A DNA stretch of 64,000 bases from NCBI GenBank assembly GCA_020726505.1, contig JAHLEZ010000013.1, positions 1,488,001 to 1,552,000 on the forward strand. Reading direction: 5' to 3'. The DNA comes from Leptodontidium sp. MPI-SDFR-AT-0119. Taxonomy: Eukaryota > Ascomycota > Leotiomycetes > Helotiales > Leptodontidiaceae. Shown piece by piece: positions 35,159-47,577 of this stretch (position 1 is its first letter; each line of letters starts with the position of its first letter). The notes beneath the pieces are model-generated. The model was given only the letters and a program-made list of their open reading frames with translations, had not been told where the DNA came from and did no database searches. Both the position numbers and the translations under genes were made by a program.

Positions 35159-36111
35159 GGTGGCGTTCAATTGCCAGCTGCCTTGGGTACTGGAGGTGGA
35201 TCATCGAACAACGATGATGGAGCAACTTCTGCAACCAAAAAAATCATTTTTGGAATAAGATCCGATCCCGGCGATGCATCCATTATTGTCTTTCGCGGTG
35301 GAAATATCAGCGAGGGAACCTTTAGCATGTGAGTCGTCTTATGCTCAGATTTTCTTTGTCTTTGGCCTTTTCATAATCACCACATTATCTATAACAAAGT
35401 GGGGTCATAAACCTTTGCTACAGTTTCTCATTCAGCACCTGCCAGCATCAATGCCATGTTTCCTGCAGGTTGGCTCTAGAAGACTCTTATTTGGCTTTGC
35501 GATTGATGTTCATAGCTGCGGCCTTGCTCAGACCTCAGAATGCTACTGAGAACCCTCTTACCGTATCTTTGATTTGACTTAGTGTCTTGAGGCGATGTAT
35601 GCTGGTAGTTTTCTCAAGCGACACTGCAGACTTTGCAAGTTATTTCTAGGTTGAGAAGAATAGAATTCGACCAGTTGCCATTGGTAGATACGCCGCCTTT
35701 GTTTTGTGGTGTTAGTTACACATCAACTTGTCATTTCGAACTGAACGATCGACTTTTACAAGTGTATCATGGGCAGGGCTACTGCGTAAAATACAGCACC
35801 TGGATACCGTTCCTAGAACTCTTGCTTGAGTTCTGTCCAGTGACAAAAACAGAATTCTTTATACTTTGCGTTTGAATTGAGACGAGTCCATTGACACCTT
35901 CGAATTCCGGATCCGGCCGTACGCTTCACTTTCTTTGGAGATTCGACATGGAAGCGGGTGGCTTTGTACCTCTGAACGCTCTTCAGTCGATGCGACTTAC
36001 ACACCCCGCCGTACTTATTGGCCATAAACACCTTGTCCAAAGCAACGGATCACGAATCGCTCTTGATCGCGACTGCTGTATTTTCAAACTAACATATTTT
36101 CCTTGAAATCA
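35159..36111. other. Intergenic, no gene supported
   Basis: 3' flank of the FRG1-like gene and upstream of the orphan gene. Short frames only. Confidence 0.45.
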
Positions 36112-37990
36112 ATGGCCCACCACGTGCATCCGAAAGGAGCTCGGCTCGCCAGAAAAATCAACAATGCGGCTGCTACTCCTTATGCAACGGCTTATGACGT
36201 CTTGCGATATCCAAGTGCCATTGCCTCGATAGGGGCCCTCGGACCATGGTCAGATCATAATTTCAATCGACTTGCTATAAATGCCGAGTTGACAGACCCA
36301 GTCACTGGAGGTCCTGCATGTTTCCTTTCACAAGCCTATTTGCGCAACAGCCCTAGAGTTGGGACACATTCCAAAAATATTATTCCGAATGTACTATTCT
36401 TGGAAGAATAAGCGCTGACTGCATCAAAGTGTGGATGTCCAGGTGCTCTGCCGCGCTTGCCAGTAAGTACCTCGACCCAAGAGAACGATTCGATAGACTA
36501 ATTTTCTTCTAGATGTCGCAGGAGCGTGTAAGCCTTTCCATGAACGTCTGCAAACATCCGAATCGAACCTAATTCACTACCGTTATTACAGGGGGACTCA
36601 TTGGTCCCACCCCATTTTCCAAGGGGATCTATGACCAGTTTATTGCAGACTGGCCACCAGGTTCTCGCCCAAAACCAGTATTTCCTCTCCCACCCCTCCC
36701 AGCCCCTGCATTATATGTGCCCGGCCCGGCTCTCACTCCAACTGCAAACGAAGATACCGTGTTGACTGACCAATTCATTAACGTGCAAGACGTGTAAGAA
36801 CCTGATTCCTGCTGTCCTAGCATGTTCTGAGCCGCGCCGGATGGAGGAGCGGACGTTAACACTTGATAGTAACAAGACGGTGACATGAAAGAGAGTACGA
36901 CCCGATGGGTTTATTTTCTCTCGGAATGAGGACAATAGTTTCTGGACGGCGCTTTCCATGGGACTGTGGGATAATTGGCAGTTCTGGGCAGAAACGAAGA
37001 CAAGGGTTGGTAATCACTTGCAGGGTGTTCTGACGAATCCGGCGCATCCGCGCTTCGCAGATTACACTAATGTTAACGCTGGACCATTGAATCTTCTTGG
37101 AATAATGACCAGCGCGGGTCTTCCCACGGCACCAGTTACGCATGAACTTTGGCAGGTGGTTGCTGATTGTGCGTTTCCTACCTTTGACTGCCGTAGAAGT
37201 ACTTTACTTTAATAGACAACTGTAAAAGATTATGTGCTGATTCCCAATATTCACAGGTTTCCATATAGAACTTCTCGTCATAGGGGCGACCAAACGAGTA
37301 TTGCTAAACAAGAAAGTTTCAAGAGATACCTTCGCAGAAATGAGGCGAAATGCGCAGCTTTACTACCCTGTGATTCCACGTGGAGTATGTTCAAGTCTTC
37401 CCCTTCTTGCTCTCCCCGACCTTGGTATTTTCTATGATATGTTCCAAAGATACAACAGGAAATCTGGACATTATTTCTGAGCTCATGTGCTGATCGTTAG
37501 TAGGACCACAATACTCGCCAAGTCTTTCTCAAGAGAGAGTTGACACACTTCTATGACTTCGTTCGACCCATGAGCAAGTTTGCACCGTTGTCGAACTTTC
37601 GATACGATGGCCATATGACACCGGATAGGATTTCAGACCATACTGCAGCGTCATTAGCAACGCTGCATGCGTCGAATACGAGAAGAGTAGGTCACAATAG
37701 CTCTCTTCATCTCCAGACTCCTGCTTAGGGCTCTATCCAAGTCGCTAACCTATCTTCAAACTATACCCCTCTCCGATTGGTGACAATTACTGACGTCTTG
37801 TTTGTAGAATCCTTACGTAGTGTGCGACTTTGAAGGTGTACCTGTAGCCCCGTTAGCCATTCTGCCAGGATCAACTACTGTCCTACCCGCTACCGAACCA
37901 CCAGGATTTGTTCTCGACCAACTGACTCCACCTGCTGCAGCTACTGCAGAATACCTCGACGCTATCTGGAATAATGTTGCATGGCGCTAG
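36112..37990 (+). CDS. Uncharacterised eight-exon protein
   Basis: No family recognised. My model (36112-36390, 36430-36462, 36513-36525, 36592-36791, 36892-37168, 37257-37384, 37504-37686, 37808-37990) closes to 431 aa. Exons 1, 5, 7 and 8 are well supported. The 33-nt and 13-nt exons 2-3 and the exact border of exon 5 are less certain. Distinctive segments are ATPYATAYDVLRYPSAIAS, SRNEDNSFWTALSMGLWDNW, HIELLVIGATKRVLLNKKVS, FYDFVRPMSKFAPLSNFRYDGHMT and RRNPYVVCDFEGVPVAPLAI. A proline-rich linker (PKPVFPLPPLPAPALYVPGP) sits near residue 135. It is soluble-looking, with no signal peptide or TM segment. It could be a lineage-restricted gene. Confidence 0.6.
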
Positions 37991-38605
37991 TTTCTGACAG
38001 ATTGTATTTTTTTGGTTGATTTGTTTCCTTCGTTTCTGCTCTTCCTTGGAATTTGGCTGTAGATTGTGCGTATGTATGTGTGTTTCCAGTAGAGGATTGG
38101 AGGCAGCGATTTGATAAACGCGGCTTGTTTGTAATGGATTGGTTCTGGTTGTGTTCTGTTTGGGATTTGTATGTAAAAGGCAGTTATATAACTTGAGTTT
38201 ACGAGATTACTTTCGTTTTCGAACTTAATTTACCGACAGAAGCTGGGAAATTCTCTTTCTTAAAAATTATATACATTAACACTTATCACTTCACCTAATG
38301 AGTGTGTGATATTGCTTTCCAAATCCTCAACTAAACTGGTCCAACAATCTGGAAATCGATTTAGTCGTGCACGTGACTTGTAGAGAAGTGAATTTCAAAG
38401 AAAGTAATTGAAGCTTGGTGTTGGTGTTTTGTAGGATCCGTTTCCATTCCTCGGGGGAACGTGAAGTTCAGGATCATATTCAAAGCGGGAGTTGACAAAA
38501 TTCCCTATTTCAAATGCCGCCATCTCAAATTTCAACAACGCCAGAAAAAAATCTCGCCAACCGCCCTTCGAAACCACAACACACGCAAATCTACCTTGCT
38601 TCAAC
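37991..38605. other. Intergenic, no gene seen
   Basis: 3' flank of the orphan gene and promoter of the WD40 gene; the part near 38200-38290 is AT-rich. Confidence 0.5.
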
Positions 38606-39870
38606 ATGTACAACCTGAGAACCACATCGTCATTTCACGTCGCTAAACCAGCAGGAACCTACGTCTATGACATAGTACCAGTAGCTGCTGGCCTCGCAGC
38701 TATATCATCCGATGACAGTCTGCGGCTGCTCGATCCGCTTGCGCTGAATGCTGGGCCTGTGAATGAGATCAAGAAAGTTAATGCCGACGTCACGTGTTTG
38801 AAGGCTGTGAGTGTGGGAGGTGAAGGAGATGCAGTTGTTGTCTGTACGGCGGGGAGGGATGGGAGAGTTGCGTTGTGGGATCCGAGGAGTGGTGCAAAGG
38901 TTGGGGAGGTTAGAAGTGGTGAGTTAGGAGGCTCGATTCGACAATCTTCTAGTGTGTTGCTGATTTCTTGTAGAGGGAAGTGCGTCGATACTCTCACTTG
39001 CTTGTTCTTCACCGTATGGTTTGGCAGCTGGTACGGAATTGACAAATCATCAAGCGTCAGTTTTGGTCTGGTAAGTGTCCTCAGATATGGAGTCTGTTCA
39101 ATTTTAACATGTCTAGGGATATGAGAGATCTGAGCGCACCTGTGGTACAATATATTGAGAGCCACAGTGATGATGTTACCGAAGTTTGCTTCCCTCCTGG
39201 TATATTGTACGAGGATATTTGCTGACACGAAGCAGCTTCAATTTCATCCAACAAGACCACAGATCCTCCTCTCTGGCTCCACAGATGGTCTTGTCAATAT
39301 ATTCAACACCACTATCACAGATGAAGAAGACGCTTTACATCAAACTATCAACCATGGTGCTTCGATCAGTCACGCGAACTTCCTCAGCGAAGTCGACATC
39401 TTTGCTATATCTCACGACGAGAAGTTCTCTACGTATAAACTTGTTACGAATCCCGAAGAAGGAGTCGAGGAGCCTTTACCTGTTCATCATGGTGATGTCA
39501 GAGAATTATTGGGAGGAGAGTATGTAGCGAATGTTGTTCGGAGGCCGGATGGAGGGGCTGTTATTGGAGTAGGAACTCACAGGTAAGTCTACCAGGAAGA
39601 TGTGGAAATAGACACGCTGACTGATACTTCACAGTCGAGAGAGCTTCGATCTCATCCAGTTGAGAAATAACCCTCCTTGGGCGTTTTCGCCAGAGAGCAA
39701 AGTTACATTACCGGGTGCTCATGGGTCTGAGATTGTTCGGTCGTTTTGCTTTTTGGATGCTGTAAGTACTCCTATGACCTTGTTTTGACATCCAACTGAT
39801 AGACTTTCAGCATCAAACCGTTTTGACTTGTGGAGAGGATGGCCAGATCAAGGCTTGGAAGGGAGACTAA
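38606..39870 (+). CDS. WD40-repeat protein, WDR89-like
   Basis: Beta-propeller protein; the order and composition of its repeats resemble eukaryotic WDR89. Six exons (38606-38918, 38974-39070, 39117-39183, 39236-39582, 39635-39761, 39811-39870) close to 336 aa. Blades show the usual endings: VALWDPRSG, VLVWDMRDL, VNIFNTT and the terminal QTVLTCGEDGQIKAWKG. A hallmark VTELQFHPTRPQILLSGSTDGLV starts the third blade. The intron-3 donor is a weak GTTTGC, but it is needed to make VTE|LQFHP. Function in fungi is unassigned. Confidence 0.88.
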
Positions 39871-40324
39871 GCTGCAGGATGAGGAGTGACAAAGTAGCTA
39901 ATAATAGAGAATAAACAGCGCAATTGTTCATTTATGCGTGAATCATGATAACATATGTTATGAATATTTCTTTCCGCAATTCCACAACGAGTTTTATGAC
40001 TTTAACATGAAGACGTTGCTATCTGTTGTCTTCTAACGAGGCTGGAAATATTACATATATTCGTAAGCCTTCCCCTGCCTCGTCGGCATCAAGTCGCGTG
40101 CCGGGCCCGCTTCAGGTGCAGTGCGGTGCGGTGCAGCTCGAGAAGATGACACTTGGAGATCAACAAGACAGCTTGCAACTACACCCCGCAACACCACGCT
40201 CCGCTATTGTCTTGTCTTGTCTTCTCGATATGTCCGATACCAAGTAGATGGGACAATGACCAATTTATCACTCAATACTTCTCACACGGAGTAATTTTCT
40301 TTGCGCAGAGCAGACTTCTACAAA
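39871..40324. promoter_or_regulatory. Promoter region of HRD3
   Basis: 454 bp between the WD40 stop and the HRD3 start. GCGGTGCGGTGC direct repeat near 40121 and AACACCACGC near 40189. HRD3 is UPR-induced in yeast, but I could not place an unfolded-protein response element with confidence. Confidence 0.4.
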
Positions 40325-43029
40325 ATGAAGGACTGGAGCAGAAGAAGACTGTGGTTCTTGATCTGTATGTTGTGATACCCGGACATTGGACTGTACCCGG
40401 AAGCTAATCTCGACACCTCCACCAGTTTTCCTTTCTTTCATATACCCCACAGTCCTTGGGCAAGTACACGATGATACGGACACGACGGTGACAGCAGATG
40501 GAAGTCCACAGCCCTCAGTGGCAGCGCAGTCTCCAACGCCCCAGCAGCCACTCCATGAGCAAGATGGCGGAAGGAGGAAAATCGATGGTATGGACGAACG
40601 GCTATCATTGGACCTATATACTGACTAGACGAAGGCACTGAGCAGGTCGATAAAGCTCTCTTCTTCCTCCGACGATACGAACGCTTACACCCACGACCGT
40701 CTCGAAAACCATCTGGAATACTGGGTGCGCTTGGGAAATATGTCGTGTCGCTTCTGCCACAGCTATCAGCTCAGGGACCAGCATCAGAGGGGTCAGTAGA
40801 GGGTCACAGGGAGCTTCCAGGACCTGTGGCAGATGCGGTGCGGTTGCTGGAAGAGGCAGCCCAGGTCAATAACCCGGACGCTATTTTCCTCCTGGCAGAG
40901 ATGCACTTCTACGGCAACTTCTCAGTTCCAACAGATTACTCGGAGGCATTCAGACGGTATCATGAATTGGCTTCGTTAGATGGAAATAGCTCGGCACAGC
41001 ACATGCTTGGGTTCATGTATGCCACAGGAATTGGAGGAGCTGTTGAGCGGGACCAGGCCAAGTCATTGCTCTACCATACATTCGCAGCTGAGGGGGGAAG
41101 TGTAAAGTCCGAGATGACGGTCGCGTTCCGATACCATGTTGGAGTTGGGGTTGCGCAGAGCTGCAATACAGCGGTTAAGCATTACAAGAAAGTGGCTGAC
41201 AAGGCTATTGAATGGTTTCGATCTGGTCCGCCTGGGGGAATGGCATGGGTACCCGATTCGTACCGACTTGCAGACGAGGATGGAGGGGTATATGGCGAGG
41301 GGGCGAGCTTTTCTAGCTCTGGGAACAACAGGAACAAGGCAGGCGTCAATTCGGATGCACATGCTGCTCTGGACGACGTACTTGAGTACCTGGATTTGAT
41401 GTCGCGGAAGGGAGATTTCAAGGCTACTTTCAGCCTGGGTCGGATCCATTACGACGGCCAGAAAGGACTTGCCAGGAATATGAAGAGCGCAAAGTGGTAC
41501 TTTATGAAGGTTGCCAAGCTCTACTGGACGAGAGATGGCCGAATCATCGAGAGTGAGAAGCAAGGATTGGAGAAGATTGCTACGAAAGCTGCTGGATATC
41601 TTGGCCGTATGTTCCTGAGAGGAGAAGGCGTGGAGCAGAGTTTTGAAAAGGCCCAGATTTGGTTTCAAAGGGGTATCAAGAGTGGTGACGCTGGCTCTCA
41701 ATACGGGATGGGCTTGATGTATCTGGAAGGCCTCGGTGTTCCCAAAAACTCAGTCAAGGCCCAGGAATATCTCAAGACAGCGGCAGACCAGGATTATTCG
41801 CCAGCACAAGTCGCTGTGGGTGCTATGTTCTTAGATCAAGGAACCACAGCCGATATTCAAGTTGCCACCAAATACTTCGAGCTGGCTGCTAGATATGGCC
41901 ACATCGAGTCATACTACTTCTTGGCAGAGCTCATTGAGCAAGGAATTGGAAAGGATAGAAGTTGTGGACTCGCAGCTATGTACTACAAGAGCGTTGCGGA
42001 GAAGGCTGAACCTCTCCTCTCATCCTTTGCGGAGGCCAACGAGGCGTTTGAAGATGGTGACCATGAGCTGGCGTTGATCGATTATATGTTTGCGGCCGAG
42101 CAGGGATACGAGAAGGGACAAGCCAATGTTGCTTATCTGCTTGATCAGCAAAAGTCCAAATGGGCCTTGCCATCGTGGCTGTCTTTGAGCTCGATCCCTC
42201 GACCTCCTCTACTCCAAAATGGAGCTCTGGCTTTGATTTATTGGACAAGGTCTGCCAAGCAGTCAAATATCGACTCGTTGGTGAAGATGGGAGATTATTA
42301 TTTGGAGGGAATTGGAACGCAAGTCGATTTGGAGAAGGCAGCGTCTTGTTACACAGCAGCGTGTGAATATCATCAGAGCGCACAAGCCCTGTACAACCTG
42401 GCTTGGATGCATGAGAATGGCGTCGGTCTCACACAGGATTTCCATTTGGCAAAGAGATATTATGATCTTGCCCTGGAGACAAACGAGGAGGCATATCTCC
42501 CAGTGACTTTGAGTTTGCTCAAATTACGGCTTAGAAGTGCATGGAACACTTTCACGCAGGGATCCATCAACTCCATTCAAGACGAGCCAGGTGAGGAATG
42601 CAAATTGAGCGCGAAAACTTATGCTAACCAAAAACTGCAGCACCAAAGAAGCAGTGGTCTCTGAGTGAATGGATCACCAACTTCCTCCGAGACGACCACT
42701 TGTATTATGGGGACGCCGATTACGATGACAATTATCTCCCTGAGACCGACCCCATGCCAGGAGGAGATGCCGATGGAATGTACGAAGATTTAATCGATGA
42801 TGGAATTATAGAGAGTATTGCCATCATCGTCCTAGCTGCTGCATTGATCGGCTTGATTTACTATCGCCAGCAGCGCCAACAGGCGCATCGACGAGGCCAG
42901 GAGGCTGGAGCTGCTCAGAATGGAGCTGTGCCTGAGGTACCACAGCAGCAACGGCAGGACAATGGCCTATTTCCTCAACCCGGAGATCCAGACTTTGGAC
43001 AGTGGGTTGCGGGTGGCGTTGGCCATTGA
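40325..43029 (+). CDS. HRD3: ERAD ubiquitin-ligase component Hrd3 (Sel1-repeat membrane protein)
   Basis: Luminal scaffold and substrate receptor of the HRD1 ligase that sends misfolded ER proteins to the proteasome. Four exons (40325-40364, 40453-40587, 40629-42590, 42641-43029) close to 841 aa, nearly the yeast length. The small first exon MKDWSRRRLWFLI joins FLGQVHDD to form a signal peptide. At least eight Sel1-like repeats follow, such as GFMYATGIG, GRMFLRGEGVEQSFEKAQIWFQRG and GLMYLEGLGVPKN. Near the C-terminus a single TM segment, SIAIIVLAAALIGLIYY, is followed by a short Gln-rich cytosolic tail with PGDPDFGQWVAGGVGH. That layout (lumen, one TM, short tail) is characteristic of Hrd3/SEL1L. 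Confidence 0.95.
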
Positions 43030-43513
43030 AAGGGAGTAGGAGGGTTGGACCTGTAGTTTAGCGTGTAATATGAATAGCATCAATGAGTTATGGATCATCA
43101 TGAGAATCTCTGTGCGCTCGATACAGACGCTTGCTTCGATTTGTATTGTAAAGGCGTGTTGACATGAGTGCAGATTAGCGAGCACGCTGAAATCGAGAGG
43201 AGAATTACAATTATGGCCCCCCAGTTGTTCTAATGGCAGCTAATCTCTCAGCACCAGCACTATTTTTCGCCATTTATGTAGAGTATAGACTAGGATATGA
43301 TTAATTCCCTGGAGAACTGCTAAAAGTATGCTCATGTCCAATAACTCGCAACAGTTCAGAGCTTCCAATTCTGGCAGTTCGCTTGCATCGGTCTTGGCGC
43401 TTCTCCACTATTTCAGCCTCGTCTCGCCTTGGACTTTGATCTTCAACACCATCATCAACTGCTCACAACATTGATCCATGACTTACACCAGACAGCACTA
43501 ACAAACCCTCAAG
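43030..43513. other. Intergenic, no gene seen
   Basis: 3' flank of HRD3 and promoter of the SFR1-like gene. Confidence 0.5.
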
Positions 43514-44472
43514 ATGTCCACTCCAGCTGCAAAACGTCGCAGAATCGACGTCGCCTCCCAAACCCTCTCCAAGCCCTTTCGATCTCCCTTCAAGACGCCC
43601 TTCAAGTCTCCCGTGAAAGATGCTCAATCTGAAGAGACCACCAATTCATCCCCTTCCGGTCAAACCAACACGCCTCTGGCCTCTAAACCCACCAATTCCC
43701 TCCTCTCGAACCTGGCGAAGACTCCTAGCCTGCGAGCCCCATCTGCAGTCACTCATGGTCCCCGCACCAAGAAGACGTTCTCCTCGCCCGTAGCAGCAGC
43801 TGCGCTCAATGCTGATCCTGATATCGCACCGATGCTTAAGGCGCAGAGAGAGCTGGAGAAGCAATTGCGGGAGGTGAAGGAGGAGTTGGACACTGCAGAG
43901 CAAGCTAGGAAGATTGAGGTCGATAGTCACAAGAATGATCCCGAAGGAGAGATTGATGGGGAACTGGTGGAGTTGATTGACAAGTGGAAGGGGGCTAGTC
44001 GATTGGCTGCTGAGGAGCTGTTTGGGAAGGTTAGGGATAGGGTCAATAGGTATGTTATACGTCTATCTGTGGTATTGGTCGTGACTGATGTATTGCTAGG
44101 ATGGGTGGACCAAGAGCCTGGAAGGAAATGCAGAAGAAGCAGGAGGAGAACCGGAATTCTTGGGATCAAGAGGAGCAGACGAACAATAATGACTCTGATG
44201 ACGAGGAGAACAAGGATGTTGAGAAGCGGGATGTCTATGCTGAGTATGGTATCGATCCGGAGACGGAGAACGAGAAGTCGCAGCGTGAGAAGGGTGTGGG
44301 TGATACTGGAGAATTACCTGGACAGGAAGATGTAAGTACTCCAGCGACGGGCAATGTTGGATCTATACTGACCACTCACTCACAGGAGTTCACTATGGCT
44401 ATGATGCTGAGAACGTTGAATGTGGACCTAGACATCATTGGTTACGATAGGGAGCAGCAGAGATGGGTTTGA
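43514..44472 (+). CDS. SFR1: Swi5-dependent recombination mediator Sfr1/Mei5
   Basis: With Swi5, it loads and stabilises Rad51/Dmc1 filaments in homologous recombination. Three exons (43514-44049, 44100-44331, 44386-44472) close to 284 aa. The N-terminus is basic and disordered (MSTPAAKRRRID, a nuclear signal) and bears the repeat FRSPFKTPFKSPVK, resembling the FKSP-type motif reported in Sfr1 proteins. A coiled coil (ALNADPDIAPMLKAQRELEKQLREVKEELDTAEQ) is the expected Swi5-binding helix. The C-terminal core ends with FTMAMMLRTLNVDLDIIGYDREQQRWV, the strongest family signature. An acidic linker (NNNDSDDEENKDVEKRD) lies between. Confidence 0.85.
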
Positions 44473-45323
44473 AGCAGCTGGTGTCCTTCCACATACGATG
44501 GCATTTGCAAGAGCTGGATATTGAGTTGCTTTATCTTTATTGGTTTTATGATTGCTATATTTTTCTAAGCTGATACCCGCCATAGGCACTTTGCATTTAG
44601 AGCTTGAATGTATTCTCTGACAAATTTCCTGTGGTCTTCTTAGCAACCGGCGGGTTGTTCTTTGGCCATTGACCGGATACTCTGGCCCTCATCTCTACTA
44701 CCCGCCATAAGTGAAATTCTCAGCGTGCGGCATTCCTTCCACTCTTTGAGTGCCTTCCCTCCCATATTTCTGTTACTAAGTCCTTAGGTATATGGGCACT
44801 GTCATCGCCACCATGCAATCCTTCCTCCTCACAAACTTCCAGGCATCTTTCAACACACCGGCTCCCAGGACAATGCGATTCTTCTGTTTTGGCAATAATG
44901 TCTTCGAGAAGGCTGCGACCAGATTACAGGATCGATCATCTGCAGTATGCGAGCCACCACTCTGACTGACTGGCTGGGTGGCCTTCTTGCGGCTGAGCCT
45001 TGCAGGTTGCAGGAGCGGGGCAGTGCATACAAGATTCTCTTTGACGTTGTCATCTGCAGCTTCATTTCCCTCCTCATTTCGAATCACCAATAGCTTCTTG
45101 ATGAATTCTACGGTCTGCCACAATACTTGCTATACTTCATCGGCCAATCCCCTTCTCTCGTCTACTTCCTTAGACTTGGTTCGTTCAACGAGGCCCTTCT
45201 AAGACCAGGCAGGTACAAGGCTGCAGGGCCTCATCCCAACAGCTTGTCATTACATCTTCCGAGCTCTATGCAACGAACCTCTCACTTACTCACAAAAGGC
45301 ACAAGGCTCGCAATTCTCTTACC
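44473..45323. other. Intergenic between SFR1 and the kinase gene
   Basis: A minus-strand frame 44776-45123 (115 codons) has some coding feel but begins at TTG with a stop just upstream and no recognisable domain, so it is not called. The rest is featureless. Confidence 0.4.
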
Positions 45324-47577
45324 ATGAGCGAGACGGACCTGGCTGGTGAGACAGCGACGCCTGCTTTGGACCCGCCTCCGGATTCCAAGCCGTCCGACGA
45401 CCTCAAGACACTGTTGTTATCTGACGAGTCGACCGTTCTCGACGAAGAATGGGTTTTTGGTGAAATTTTGGCCGTATTTTCCTTATGTTCAGATTCAGTG
45501 ACTGCATGGGTCTGTCGGAAAGAATTTGTTGCCCAGCTCACTGTCGAAGAAATGGCCATGCTGAAACTTTCCTCGGCATCTAAGCGCTCGGAGGTTGTAT
45601 CCTTGGAAATTGAAAGGATGGTCTTAATCTGGCTACAGTCCCAGGGTCCTGGACGCTCTAAAATGAAGACCGCAGAGTACTCAAGGCTGTTGGGCTATCT
45701 TCAAAGACCTGTCTGGATAGAAAGATGCTTTCTGGACTCTTCATATAACACCTCCAACTACAGAATGACGGAAATAGGGACATCTAGTATTCTGTGCAAG
45801 ACCTCCTTACGAGGTGTATGCGTGCAAGCGACTTGTCCTTTCAGTCATGATGTGGAGCGAGCCAGGAATAAAATATGCAAGAGATTTCCAAATGTAAGTC
45901 CCTCTGACCACACTTTGAATTAGCTAACGATAAAAGGGCATTTGCACATCTGCTGAAGGTTGCGGAAACCTACATGTCTTACTACATAAACCACCGATCT
46001 CACAAAAGCAGCCCAAACACCGTTTGTCGACTAGCCAAGGGAGAGAAATCGGCAATCCAAGCAGATCATTGGCAGAACGATCCGTCCAGACAAGTATGAA
46101 GCAATTTGAGCCAAGAAGTGTCCCTGCAAGAGAATTCGGCGGTCCAGGGCAATCTTTCGCATCGTATTACAGTGCCCAATCTTCCTTGAGAGGGAGTAGC
46201 TCTGTGGCAACCAACTTTTCTTCAGGATTCTATAGTGGCCCTTCTCGCCGTAATCCAATGTCCTTTCAGCAATCCCCAGCGTACTATAGCGCAAAGTCCT
46301 CGCTTGTAACGAATTCAGACAAGACTATCATGGAAGCAATGCATAACCCATTGTCAGGATATCTAAAGGCAGTGCACGAAAAGGGACTAGTTTTACCCCT
46401 GGACGAAGAGCTGAATTGGTCGGGCAAAGAAAATGGCGGTCAGCGTATGTTTGGAGAACTCCCTTTCCTTTCCGTGTGCTGGATTGGCTGACCCGGCTAA
46501 TACTCATTGTTGCCGAGACCTACTTTACTGATAGATTTCCTAGATGTCGAATATGCGAAAGGTGAAGTACTGCCCTTCGAAGTGATAGGTCCGATCGGTG
46601 CAAGTCTTACTGCTCAAGTCGACAAAGTTCGCTGCAGGAGAATCTTGCTCGCGAGAAAGACGATGGTCTGCGGTCGGCGTATGACAGTCGAAGAAGCCCT
46701 TGTTGAGGTCGAACATCTACAAAACCTACGGCATCCACATATCATCCAACTTGTAGGGAGCTACCTGCAAGGCAAAAAGTTCTCAGTGCTGCTATATCCG
46801 GTGGCAGATTGTGATCTGTCGGTCTTCCTGGATGAAGTTCACGACCTCGTGCAAGAAACACCTAACCTAAAAACCCGCGGGACTACGTCTCATTACCTAG
46901 AAAAACCCATACCTCCAGCTATCGCGTCGATGTGGAGCTTCTTTGGGTGTTTAGCGGATGCTATCCGATACATTCATTCCAGTGCACGGAAGCATCTCGA
47001 TATCAAACCGGGAAACATCCTTGTCAAGAAACATCCTAAAGCCAGCTACGGATACAGAGTGTACGTCGCAGACTTTGGTATATCACGGTCCTTCAAATCT
47101 ATGGATCACAGCCAGACCGACACACACATCCGTCGGACGCCCAAGTATTGCGCCCCTGAAGTGTGGGAGCAAGATGTTCATGGACGCGCAGCCGACATAT
47201 TTTCACTCGGTTGTGTCTTCATGGAGATGCTCACCATTCTCTGTGTTCGAGACCTAGATGATTTCACCGATTTCCGGTCCGAGAACTCGGAAAGTAGTGG
47301 CGCCTACCACGAAACCATTGATCGAGTTTTCAAATGGTCGGAACAATTACGTATGGATTTGGAGGGGTACTTCATGTACAAGAACTTCTTCCAGACGTTC
47401 GAGTCGAGTGGCAGTCTAAAGCCGACAATACAAGGCTTGGATGCTACGCTGCAGATGCTCGCTAGGGAGCCTGAGAAGAGGAAGCTACCTATTTTTAATC
47501 GTGGGGAGCCGGGCCCAGATGCCTGTCATACCTGTGGAGATGTGCCGGAGAAGTATGAGTATGATGAAGAGGTGTGA
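45324..47577 (+). CDS. Protein kinase with N-terminal tandem CCCH zinc fingers
   Basis: Three exons (45324-45893, 45937-46444, 46535-47577) close to 706 aa. Residues ~160-178 carry CKTSLRGVCVQATCPFSH (Cx7Cx4Cx3H). Right after, C at ~186 with the segment KRFPNGI and CTSAEGCGNLH makes a canonical Cx7Cx5Cx3H finger whose coding sequence is split by intron 1. A Ser/Tyr-rich linker with SYYSAQSSLRGS and YYSAKSSL repeats (residues ~235-310) leads to a kinase domain. Its marks are VDKVRCRRILLARKTM with the ATP lysine, LRHPHIIQLVGSY, HLDIKPGNILV (Leu in place of Arg in HRD), ADFGIS and RRTPKYCAPEVW. The catalytic Asp, Lys, Asn and DFG remain, so it may be active. A second Cys pair CHTCGDVPEKYEYDEEV ends the protein. 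Confidence 0.85.

Noticed and set aside
44776..45123. 115-codon minus-strand frame
   Set aside because: Starts at TTG with a stop just upstream; no domain and no acceptable splice to an ATG.
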